Shown in pieces: positions 7,605 to 13,600 of a stretch of DNA of 14,081 nucleotides (its first letter is position 1; each line of letters begins with the position of its first letter). The notes below the pieces were generated by a model. That model did no database searches. It was not told the origin of the DNA and was given only the letters and a program-made list of their open reading frames with translations. The DNA is from Chroococcidiopsidaceae cyanobacterium CP_BM_RX_35 (GTDB taxonomy: Bacteria > Cyanobacteriota > Cyanobacteriia > Cyanobacteriales > Chroococcidiopsidaceae). The position numbers and the translations under genes are program-made. The stretch spans positions 1 to 14,081 of the forward strand of contig JAFAVL010000392.1 in assembly GCA_019242465.1 (NCBI GenBank), read 5' to 3'.

Positions 7605-8069
7605 ATGGAGCTTCGCCACCTGCGCTACTTCATCACTGTGGCTGAAGAATTACACTTCAGTCGAGCCGCCGAAAAATTACAAATTGCCCAGCCACCTCTG
7701 AGTCAACAAATTCGCTATTTAGAAGAGGAATTGGGTGTGCAACTCTTTGAGCATACAAAACGACGAGTTCAACTAACTTACGCTGGACAAGTCTTTTTGC
7801 TAGAGGCACGCCGAGTCCTAACTCAGCTTGAGCAGGCGGTTATGATGGCACAGAGGGCTAGCCGTGGTGAGATTGGTAGATTGGGAGTAGGTGTCAACGC
7901 AACTGCTGCCCAGAGTTTTCTGCCTGAGATTCTCCGCGTTTTTCGAGAGCGCTTTCCAGATGTGAAGCTTGTCTTGCACGAACTAGCTTCACACAAGCAG
8001 GCACAGGGAATACGCGAAGACCACATTGATATCGGTTTTCTTTCAGTGGAAGTCGATGTGGCAAGATAG
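7605..8069 (+). pseudogene. LysR-type regulator, truncated after the DNA-binding half
   Basis: 154 residues instead of the usual about 300. The N-terminal winged helix-turn-helix is intact: MELRHLRYFITVAEELHFSR, then AAEKLQIAQPPLSQQIRYLE (recognition region) and the linker helix. The first part of the effector domain follows (GRLGVGVNATAAQSFLPEIL, PDVKLVLHELAS), and family resemblance ends at DIGFL (about residue 145). The last residues, SVEVDVAR, are foreign and a stop follows. The break coincides with the start of the DUF4058 block. A truncated protein could still bind DNA and dimerise, but cannot sense a ligand. Its own promoter region has been replaced by the TnpB element's left end, so its expression is doubtful. 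Confidence 0.85.
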
Positions 8070-8106
8070 GAAGAAGACGGCAAAATAGAGCAATGATAGA
8101 GAACTT

Positions 8107-8901
8107 ATGCCTTCCCCCTTCCCTGGAATGGACCCTTATCTTGAATATGCTGCTTTTTGGTCTTCGTTCCACACTCGCTTCATAGTGGCGATCGCAGATG
8201 CAATCGAGCCTCAACTAAGTTCACAATATTATGTTGAAGTGGAGTCTCGCACATATCAAAGCGACGAGGACGAGAAGATTCTGATCGGGATTCCAGACGC
8301 GATCGTCTTTGCTGAAAAATCGAATGCCCAGCCAAGTTCTGTTTCAGTCTCTGAAGCCGCAGTTGCCACGCAAGTTCAACCTGAGACCGTTGTGGTTCCA
8401 GTTCCATTAGAGATGAAAGAGCGGTATTTAGAAGTGCGTGAGATGGGAACGGATGATGTGATTACGGTGATTGAATTGCTGTCTTTGACCAACAAACGAG
8501 CTAAAGATGGACGCGCAGAGTATGAAAAGAAACGACGGCAGATTTTGGGTAGTCAGACGCATCTAGTGGAATTAGATTTGTTGCGTAATGCAAAACCGAT
8601 GGCAATGCAGGGAGTCCAAACGCCCTCACCCTATCGCATTTTGATTAGCCGTAGTCACGATCGCCCTAGAGCCAATCTCTACCCAATCATGCTCGAACAA
8701 CCGCTGCCGAATCTTCCGATTCCGCTCAAAGCTGGAGATGCAGAGCCGATCGTGCCTTTGCAATCTGTATTCACTCAGGTTTACGATCGTGCTCGGTATG
8801 CGAGTCGGATTGATTATGCCCAACCGTTACCGCCGCCTAAACTACCTGATGTAGAACAGCAATGGGTTGAGACGGTCTTAGCACCGATGCGAGAACAGTA
8901 A
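8107..8901 (+). CDS. DUF4058 family protein
   Basis: 264 residues, complete, opening with the family signature MPSPFPGMDPYLE. Function is not established. Further family landmarks are Trp18 and His22, IPDAIVF (62-68), and the long conserved block VIELLSLTNKRAKDGRAEYE (121-140) running into KKRRQILGS and LVELDLLR (153-160). The arrangement PD ... E-L-L-S ... K ... Y resembles the Uma2/DUF820 branch of PD-(D/E)XK nuclease folds; this is my inference. GATAGAGAA lies just before the ATG. Both ends abut broken genes: the LysR truncation ends about 40 bp before it and an antitoxin stub starts within 5 bp of its stop, so it appears to have arrived as a one-gene block. Family members are often present in several copies per cyanobacterial genome. 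Confidence 0.9.
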   Translation: MPSPFPGMDPYLEYAAFWSSFHTRFIVAIADAIEPQLSSQYYVEVESRTYQSDEDEKILIGIPDAIVFAEKSNAQPSSVSVSEAAVATQVQPETVVVPVPLEMKERYLEVREMGTDDVITVIELLSLTNKRAKDGRAEYEKKRRQILGSQTHLVELDLLRNAKPMAMQGVQTPSPYRILISRSHDRPRANLYPIMLEQPLPNLPIPLKAGDAEPIVPLQSVFTQVYDRARYASRIDYAQPLPPPKLPDVEQQWVETVLAPMREQ

Positions 8902-8973
8902 GACTAACAAACGAAGTTGTTCATCTGGGGTAAGATTTTCAACTTGACGGCGTATCTCTTGATAAGTGGCCAT
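8878..8973 (-). pseudogene. Antitoxin-like gene stub A (N-terminus only)
   Basis: From an ATG at 8973 the minus strand reads MATYQEIRRQVENLTPDEQ and then LRLL, the opening of a small helical protein common next to PIN toxins in cyanobacteria. The match ends at about 8905, after which the frame runs into the DUF4058 3' end and stops (31 residues). The real partner protein would be about 70-90 residues. A second broken copy of the same opening lies at 10729-10785. Confidence 0.65.
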
Positions 8974-9024
8974 ATTATTTATTCATGCCTCTACGCCAAT
9001 CATGCCACATTGCCTATGGATTCA
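8916..9024. repeat. 109-bp direct repeat, copy A (spacer plus antitoxin 5' end)
   Basis: Aligns with 10728-10837 with about 10 substitutions and one 1-nt indel (about 90 percent, hand count). It contains the first codons of the antitoxin stub and about 50 bp of its upstream sequence, including ATTATTTATTCA and GCCAATCATGCCACATTGCC. Confidence 0.88.
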
Positions 9025-9063
9025 TTCATCCTATGGTGTAGACCAGTTTTCTGTTTGCAATTC
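9021..9063. repeat. 43-bp direct repeat, copy C (toxin gene 3' tip)
   Basis: Matches 11038-11080 at 38 of 43 positions. On the minus strand both encode L-(Q/R)-T-E-(N/D)-W-S-T-P-stop. In copy C this is the C-terminus of the glycosyltransferase frame; in the other copy it is the C-terminus of the PIN toxin. Confidence 0.85.
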
Positions 9064-10320
9064 ATTGCAACTGTTTTCAATCGCATCACACGCCACACCA
9101 ACCCCATTCTCTGCTTGGATAATACGTCCAATTTCTGTTGCTTTAGCTGCATAGTTGGAATTTTCTATCAATTCATGTAACTGCTTAGCTACTCGTATCG
9201 CTGAATACTGCTTACGGGAAATCGTCCGCGAAGCTCCCAAGCGTTTGACTCTTGCTGCATTGTCTGGCTGGTCATGACTGTAGGGCATCACAAGCGTTGG
9301 ACGGCCTGCCCGTAATGCCTGAGCCGTTGTGCCAATGCCGCCTTGATGCACAATTGCACAAGCACGCGGAAAAATTTGAGAGTATGGCGCATAGCTTACA
9401 GCAATGATGCCTTCTGAAAGATTTTTTGGAGGGGCATTCTTGCCAACCAGCAAAACGGCACGGCGGTCTAAGTACTTTGCAGCTTGAAGGCTTTCCTTGT
9501 AAAATCGACCAGGAGCCACGACGGCGGCTGAACCCAAGGTAAAAACAATCGGTGGTTCACCTGCATCCAAAAATTGCTGGAGTTCTGGTGTGAGTTTCGC
9601 TCCGCCTTCGCTGCCATCATAGAATGTAAACCCTGTGATCACCGTGTTGGCCGCCCAATCCGGTTGAGGCTTTGCGAAGGCTGACGAGAACAGCGCTAAC
9701 ACAAGGTAAGGGGAATACTTATCATCAATGAAGGGATTGCCGACGAGGGGCGGCAAGCCGAGTTCACCTCTTAGTTGATGAATCGGTTCCGCCCAAGCTT
9801 TAGAAATGACTTTTGATAATTTAATAATGCCTCGGTTAGCAATAGCACCTAGCCCGCGCAATTTAGCTAGAAATGGAAGCACAGGGAGGACTGATGGATC
9901 GTAAACTGAGAGAAATGAGGCGGGTTGCAGGACAGCGAACGCCCACGGAATCTTTAATTTTTCTGCAACCAATCGAGCCGCCACGACTCCTTCACCTGCA
10001 ATGATCAAGTCTGCGTCTTTTGCACTGTCCATTAAATCTGTATAGGTTTCACCTAAATTCGCACAAACCCAATTTTTGATAATATACTCCGTACCCGTTT
10101 TCGAATTCATCATCCGCGCCATCTCTTGAGGATCGTTGAGCGCGATGTTGTCAGGGCGCATCCGATGAAACTCGAATCCCAAGGCTTCAATTTTGTCTTG
10201 ATATTCTTTATGGGTTGCAAACACCACATTATGACCCCGATGACGCAACTCAAACGCGATCGCAATTTTGGGATGTAAATCACCGAGAGAACCAATGGTG
10301 GTTAAAACAATACGACTCAC
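9031..10320 (-). CDS. GT1-family glycosyltransferase with a PIN-toxin C-terminal tail
   Basis: 429-residue GT-B fold enzyme of the UDP-glycosyltransferase type (sterol or lipid glucosyltransferase-like). It starts at GTG (10320) with GAGAGG 7 nt upstream. The N-terminal Rossmann half has MSRIVLTTIGSLGDLHPKIA and the acceptor side; the C-terminal nucleotide-sugar half has PPIVFTLGSAAVVAPGRFY (256-274) and the signature VHQGGIGTTAQALRAGRP (324-341) followed by SHDQPDNAARV (348-358), in which His325 and Asp350/Gln351 should contact the sugar nucleotide. Natural homology probably ends near GVGVACDAIE (about 415); the final residues ELQTENWSTP (420-429) match the PIN toxin C-terminus at 11048, and so does the DNA. 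The acceptor is unknown. It lies 146 bp downstream of the DUF433 gene. Confidence 0.88.
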   Translation of the reverse strand: MSRIVLTTIGSLGDLHPKIAIAFELRHRGHNVVFATHKEYQDKIEALGFEFHRMRPDNIALNDPQEMARMMNSKTGTEYIIKNWVCANLGETYTDLMDSAKDADLIIAGEGVVAARLVAEKLKIPWAFAVLQPASFLSVYDPSVLPVLPFLAKLRGLGAIANRGIIKLSKVISKAWAEPIHQLRGELGLPPLVGNPFIDDKYSPYLVLALFSSAFAKPQPDWAANTVITGFTFYDGSEGGAKLTPELQQFLDAGEPPIVFTLGSAAVVAPGRFYKESLQAAKYLDRRAVLLVGKNAPPKNLSEGIIAVSYAPYSQIFPRACAIVHQGGIGTTAQALRAGRPTLVMPYSHDQPDNAARVKRLGASRTISRKQYSAIRVAKQLHELIENSNYAAKATEIGRIIQAENGVGVACDAIENSCNELQTENWSTP

Positions 10321-10466
10321 TGTCTTGCCTCTCGGTCAGCGACATTCACATAGACACACTTGCTTGATCATAAAGCCTTACAGGGAGAGACACCTGAATT
10401 GGAAATGGCTACAGTTTAGCGGCAAGATCGCACATACTCAGTCTTGCAGGAGTTTCTTAAGGTGGT
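10321..10466. other. Spacer between DUF433 and glycosyltransferase genes
   Basis: 146 bp without a recognisable gene. It holds the GAGAGG ribosome-binding site of the glycosyltransferase and a short open tail after the DUF433 stop. Nothing else supportable. Confidence 0.4.
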
Positions 10467-10736
10467 CTAGACATTGGCCGCTTCAATGGTCTGCTCAGCC
10501 GCAATTGCAGTGTCTATTTCTGAGGTGTGTGCTGCGTAAAAGGCTAGAGCGTTATTCACTTGAGCTTCAGCCAGTCCATACTCTATAGCAATCTGGTTTG
10601 GAGATAGACCCCAATGCCGGGAAGCAATTACCACTGTTTGCACACGTAGACCAGTTTGACGCAAAATTGGTAATGGCTGATCGCTAGCCCCAGGACGATA
10701 TGTGATGTCAGGAAAAGCTGAATTGTCGTTGTTCAT
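10467..10736 (-). CDS. DUF433 family protein (antitoxin-like)
   Basis: 89 residues from the ATG at 10736; an in-frame TTG at 10754 would add MKILPW, which is only antitoxin-stub sequence read in another frame. DUF433 proteins are small helix-turn-helix-like proteins, often antitoxins of DUF5615 PIN-like toxins. Family features are PDITYRPGASDQPLPILRQT (9-28), LRVQTVVIASRHWGLSPNQI (about 30-49) and AEAQVNNALAFYAAHTSEID (about 56-75). No DUF5615 gene follows; the next minus-strand gene is the glycosyltransferase. The start codon lies within the edge of antitoxin stub B, so its translation signals are borrowed or absent. Just past the stop, another frame reads LDHLKKLLQD-stop (10470 downwards), perhaps a frameshifted tail. 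Confidence 0.72.
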   Translation of the reverse strand: MNNDNSAFPDITYRPGASDQPLPILRQTGLRVQTVVIASRHWGLSPNQIAIEYGLAEAQVNNALAFYAAHTSEIDTAIAAEQTIEAANV

Positions 10737-10837
10737 CCAGGGTAAGATTTTCAACTTGACGAAGGATCTCTTGATAAGTAGCTATATTATTTATTCAATG
10801 CCTCTTTGCCAATCATGCCACATTGCCTATAGATTCA
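10728..10837. repeat. 110-bp direct repeat, copy B (spacer plus antitoxin 5' end)
   Basis: About 90 percent identical to 8916-9024. The homology ends abruptly at GATGAACAAC on the minus strand, where the DUF433 gene takes over, and on the other side at GATTCA (10837), where a roughly 200-bp unrelated segment begins. Confidence 0.88.
10729..10785 (-). pseudogene. Antitoxin-like gene stub B (start codon lost)
   Basis: Minus-strand codons from 10785 read I-ATYQEILRQVENLTLDEQ, the same opening as stub A, but the initiator is ATA instead of ATG. After DEQ (10729) the frame enters DUF433 DNA and soon stops. Only 19 codons of the original gene survive. Confidence 0.65.
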
Positions 10838-11037
10838 ACACTTTCTCCTGCTTAAGAGCCCTATAAATAACGTTGTAATAGCTGAAGACTGAACTCTAAT
10901 AAATCAATTTGAAGTACTGTCTCAACCCATGAATCAAGCAAGCTAATGTTTGCGTGCCGCGACGAGAGCAATTCTTCTAATTCTCGCCGACAACCTCTGT
11001 TCCGTCCGCTACAACACATTGTTAGGCTGCTGACACG
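10838..11037. other. 200-bp insertion with an attC-like imperfect palindrome
   Basis: Absent from the equivalent position at 9021-9024, where toxin tail and antitoxin spacer are directly adjacent. On the plus strand, AGCTAATGTTTGCG (about 10950-10963) faces CACATTGTTAGGCT (about 11014-11027), and CGAGA (about 10972) can pair with TCTCG (about 10983-10987) around an AT-rich centre. The right half, ending GTTAGGC, looks like the L'-R' side of an integron attC site; the left half pairs poorly. No integrase is seen. A 61-codon open frame covering it has no recognisable features. Confidence 0.35.
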
Positions 11038-11080
11038 TTCATTCACTCTATGGTGTTGACCAGTCTTCTGTTCGCAATTC
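11038..11080. repeat. 43-bp direct repeat, copy D (PIN toxin 3' tip)
   Basis: Partner of 9021-9063. Here it forms the genuine C-terminus of the complete PIN toxin gene. Confidence 0.85.
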
Positions 11081-11473
11081 TATGATCTGTCCAAAATCTG
11101 ACTGATTACGGGTGAGTAAGATTGCGTTGTTTGTTAGAGCAATCGCAGCAATTTTCAGATCCATATTCCCTAGACGAGGATAGGCTTTTCGTAAGCGTTG
11201 ATGCTCTAGCGCGGCTGTCCGGCTAAAAAGAACCATCACGATTGATTGGTAGTCTGCTGCAAGTTGCTGTAGCCCTTGATATGCAAGGACTTGTTCATCT
11301 AAAGTTTTCGCCCTGGATAGAATATTGAGCCGACCTCTGACTTGCTCTTCGTAAGTAATCACAGTCACTGCAACTTCAATCTCTTTAACGGCTGCCAGCC
11401 TTGTCAGGATTCGCTTTCCCTCTTGTCCATTGCGCTGGATGAGACTGAGATGATCGGTGTCAAGAATGTACAT
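11048..11473 (-). CDS. Type II toxin, PIN-domain (VapC-like) ribonuclease
   Basis: 141-residue PIN-domain protein, expected to be a metal-dependent RNase toxin acting on tRNA or other RNA until neutralised by its antitoxin. The acidic residues of the fold are in place: Asp5 (and Asp7) in MYILDTDHLS, Glu42 in ITYEEQVRG, Asp105 in LGNMDLKIAAIAL and Asp126 in LTRNQSDFGQI. The C-terminus is LRTEDWSTP. Its start codon follows the antitoxin stop by 17 bp, so the pair is an operon. Complete and apparently functional, unlike the related toxin remnant at 9031-9063. Confidence 0.92.
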   Translation of the reverse strand: MYILDTDHLSLIQRNGQEGKRILTRLAAVKEIEVAVTVITYEEQVRGRLNILSRAKTLDEQVLAYQGLQQLAADYQSIVMVLFSRTAALEHQRLRKAYPRLGNMDLKIAAIALTNNAILLTRNQSDFGQIIELRTEDWSTP

Positions 11474-11490
11474 TGTGGAATGGTAGGGAC

Positions 11491-11703
11491 CTACTCAGCA
11501 GTCTTACGCCATTCTTGTCCGAGGCGAACCGCTTCATCAAAGGTAGGATCGTTTTCAAAGCTACCTGCAACTTTTAACCACCAGGGGGCTTTTTGCTGGA
11601 GGAACCCAGATAGCATCTGTTTCATTTGTGACAGTTCTGTCTCCAAAGTTGCGACTCGCGCTTCGAGTTTTTGAGATCGTTCTTCAATCTGCTGGGAGGA
11701 CAT
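11491..11703 (-). CDS. Antitoxin of the adjacent PIN toxin (coiled-coil type)
   Basis: 70 residues from the ATG at 11703; a TTG at 11718 would extend it by five residues. The N-terminal half (SSQQIEERSQKLEARVATLE and on to about residue 40) has coiled-coil character. The C-terminal part WWLKVAGSFENDPTF followed by DEAVRLGQEWRK is the motif repeatedly found in small cyanobacterial proteins encoded immediately before PIN toxins, and is probably the toxin-binding segment. No DNA-binding domain is evident, so autoregulation is uncertain. First gene of the pair. Confidence 0.82.
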   Translation of the reverse strand: MSSQQIEERSQKLEARVATLETELSQMKQMLSGFLQQKAPWWLKVAGSFENDPTFDEAVRLGQEWRKTAE

Positions 11704-11718
11704 AGGAATTTGTTGCAA

Positions 11719-11980
11719 GTTAGAACTCCAGAAGCATTATAGCGAGATCTCTAGAGTCGCTGATTGAATTGAGCTTCGTGGGTTCTAGCACTAAAATAGC
11801 AATTGACTGGGCAATCACAACGCTCACAAATAACTTCACAATAATGTCCTACGCTGAAAGTTTTCTAGCGACAGCGGTTCATAAGGCAAATGTTCTGGCT
11901 GCAAAGACAGATCTTCTACTAGCGCTTGTAGGGCTCTTGGATGCAGTGACTTTGATATGACCAACTTGTGATGTGGTGTT
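11719..11980. other. Degraded intergenic region with a protein-like open frame
   Basis: 262 bp between the antitoxin and the truncated methyltransferase. On the minus strand a frame (entering from about 11985, stop near 11836) reads HHKLVISKSLHPRALQALVE and then DLSLQPEHLPYEPLSLENFQ, which looks like real protein but I do not recognise it. It could be the shifted C-terminus of the methyltransferase or the remnant of another gene. Confidence 0.35.
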
Positions 11981-12511
11981 CTAAAGGCAACGGCTAGTAG
12001 GCTGAGACCGAAACAACTCTCGGAAATAAGCGAGTCGATTAATTCCAGCGGCAAATACTATACCATTAGGTTTGAGGATGCGTGAGGCTTCACGCACTGC
12101 AATTTGTCTTGCCTCCAAGGAACAAAGATGGTAGAGCGGTCCTAAAAGCAACACTACATCTGCAATGGCTGTTTCCAAACCTGCTAACCGAGTTGCTGAT
12201 GCTCTTTGCACTTCGAGTACTTGTTTATCAAGATTTGCAGCCTTGAGCTTAGTGTAGATAGCTTCTAACAACTTCTGCGAAATGTCAATCAGATAAAGCC
12301 AACAACCCCGTCGAGCTAGTAACTCTGCGTAGTAGCCACCACCAACACCAATATCGACGACCGTTGCCCGCTCTGGAACCACTCGGCTTAACCATCGAGC
12401 TGTAATTGCAAATTCAACCGGGCTGTACTGTTGTCGCACTAACTCATATTCAAAAATATTCTGATTGTAGTGTTGAGCAACATCTTGGAGTGTCTCATCT
12501 AGGTCGGGCAT
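11981..12511 (-). pseudogene. Class I SAM methyltransferase, C-terminally truncated
   Basis: 176 residues, where relatives usually have about 250-280. It starts MPDLDETLQDVAQHYNQNIF with the YELVRQQYSPVEF stretch, then motif I VVDIGVGGGYYAELLARRG (51-69), the acidic strand-2 end LIDIS (74-78), DVVLLLGPLYHLC (118-130) and LKPNGIVFAAGINRLAYFRE (146-165). Homology appears to stop after ELFRSQP; the last few residues and stop arise in a new frame. The SAM pocket is present, but the C-terminal acceptor-binding part is missing, so activity is doubtful. Not closely related to the two methyltransferases at 4473-6119. A frameshift near 11985-12000 is as likely as a deletion. Confidence 0.75.
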
Positions 12512-12672
12512 AGTCTTTCTCGAATCTCTGCTCAGTAACCTACCATTGGCAGTGTATTTGCGATAGCAAAATAAAATTGCTAGTGTTCAAGAATATAAAA
12601 CGACACGCAACGCATTGCTAAAAATTGATTCTATTAAAGGTGTAGTCATAGTTTCAACGCCATCTCAATGAC
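12512..12672. promoter_or_regulatory. Divergent intergenic region (methyltransferase / DUF3386)
   Basis: 161 AT-rich bases separating two divergent genes and therefore the likely promoter region of the DUF3386 gene. I could not assign -35/-10 boxes or an operator with confidence, and the DUF3386 ATG lacks a clear ribosome-binding site. Confidence 0.35.
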
Positions 12673-13479
12673 ATGATTGAACTTTACAAACAACCAAAGT
12701 ATCGAATTCTATCTTGGAGTCTAGGTCTCATTCTAGCTATCGCTAGCAGCACACTGACGTTCTCAGATGTAGCTCATGCCAATACTCAAGCTAATGTTCC
12801 CCAGTCTATCAAGAATGCTAGCTCGACTGAGACTTCAACAGGCTCTGCACGCGAACTCTTTCGCGCTGCCTACGAAAATCGCTATACCTGGAATAAGCAG
12901 TTTCCGGGCTATACAGCTGCAGTGGAATTCCAGCAAGGCAAGGAAGACTACAAAGGCTACATCCGCGTTAATCCAGACTTAAATGTAGAAGTCACTGGTA
13001 TTGACAAAGAAGATGCACGTCAGACAGTTGATTCTCAACTGCGTATGATCATCATCCACCGTCAGCGAGTTCCCTTTGAAGTTGCCCATAAGGGACAAAC
13101 TTACCAGCTTGGAGCAACCGACAAAACTGGTGCCGTAGAGATTTTTGAGAAGGGAGATACGACAGACTCTCACTATAAGGTATTGCACCAACAGCTGACT
13201 CAGGTAAATCGTACTTTGGGACAGACTGCTGTTACCGTCAACCTCCTGGACTCCCTAGTAACTCCTGAAGGCTATCTGGCAACTCGCTATCAAACGGTTT
13301 TCCGTCAGCCTCAGACGGCACAAGTTCTGGGAGAGGAGGAGTCTGAAGATAGTTATCAGAAAATTGGTGGTTACTATCTGCTAAATCGTCAGATCATCCA
13401 TGACTTTGAACCAGGCAAACAGACTACTACAAAGATAGTCTTTACTGATATCCAGCTATTATCAAAATCGTCCAAGTAG
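12673..13479 (+). CDS. Exported DUF3386 family protein
   Basis: 268-residue member of a cyanobacterial family of unknown function. The N-terminus has a basic start (MIELYKQPKYR), a hydrophobic core (ILSWSLGLILAIASSTLTF) and a likely signal peptidase site after DVAHA (about residue 36), so it should be periplasmic or thylakoid-lumenal. The mature domain carries the family landmarks ARELFRAAYENRYTWNKQFP (59-78), IRVNPDLNVEVTGIDKEDAR, GATDKTGAVEIFEKG, EGYLATRYQTVFRQP and KIGGYYLLNRQIIHDF near the end. The beta-rich pattern is reminiscent of LolA-like lipid carriers, but that is only an impression. It lies 121 bp upstream of the second S9 peptidase on the same strand, possibly co-transcribed. Confidence 0.88.
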   Translation: MIELYKQPKYRILSWSLGLILAIASSTLTFSDVAHANTQANVPQSIKNASSTETSTGSARELFRAAYENRYTWNKQFPGYTAAVEFQQGKEDYKGYIRVNPDLNVEVTGIDKEDARQTVDSQLRMIIIHRQRVPFEVAHKGQTYQLGATDKTGAVEIFEKGDTTDSHYKVLHQQLTQVNRTLGQTAVTVNLLDSLVTPEGYLATRYQTVFRQPQTAQVLGEEESEDSYQKIGGYYLLNRQIIHDFEPGKQTTTKIVFTDIQLLSKSSK

Positions 13480-13600
13480 ATTTAGATAAGCATGCTGCGA
13501 TGTTCGGTGTAATATTGGTCTGATCGGTTAACCAGACTGGGTGATTCGCTAGTTATATGCACACAGTAGGAATAGGCAAATCAAATACAGGAAATTAAAG
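13480..13600. other. Spacer before the second S9 peptidase
   Basis: 121 bp. CAGGAAATTAAAG (13589-13600) gives an AGGA ribosome-binding site about 8 nt before the ATG; the first peptidase copy has a similar AAGGAAATT closer to its ATG. No clear promoter or terminator hairpin was identified. Confidence 0.35.

Noticed and set aside
8917..9180. 87-codon plus-strand open frame
   Set aside because: It is the complement of the antitoxin stub, spacer repeat and glycosyltransferase 3' end; the protein has no plausible pattern.
10737..10754. TTG start for the DUF433 gene adding MKILPW
   Set aside because: These bases belong to the antitoxin stub repeat and also occur at 8923-8940, where there is no DUF433 gene.
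10861..11046. 61-codon minus-strand open frame starting MNERVSSL
   Set aside because: It starts 2 bp after the toxin stop but lies over the inserted palindromic segment, has no family resemblance I can name, and the equivalent copy at 9021 has no such frame.
8902..11047. CRISPR array, because of repeated short sequences
   Set aside because: The repeats occur only twice each, are 43-110 bp long and about 1.8-2 kb apart, and encode gene edges.
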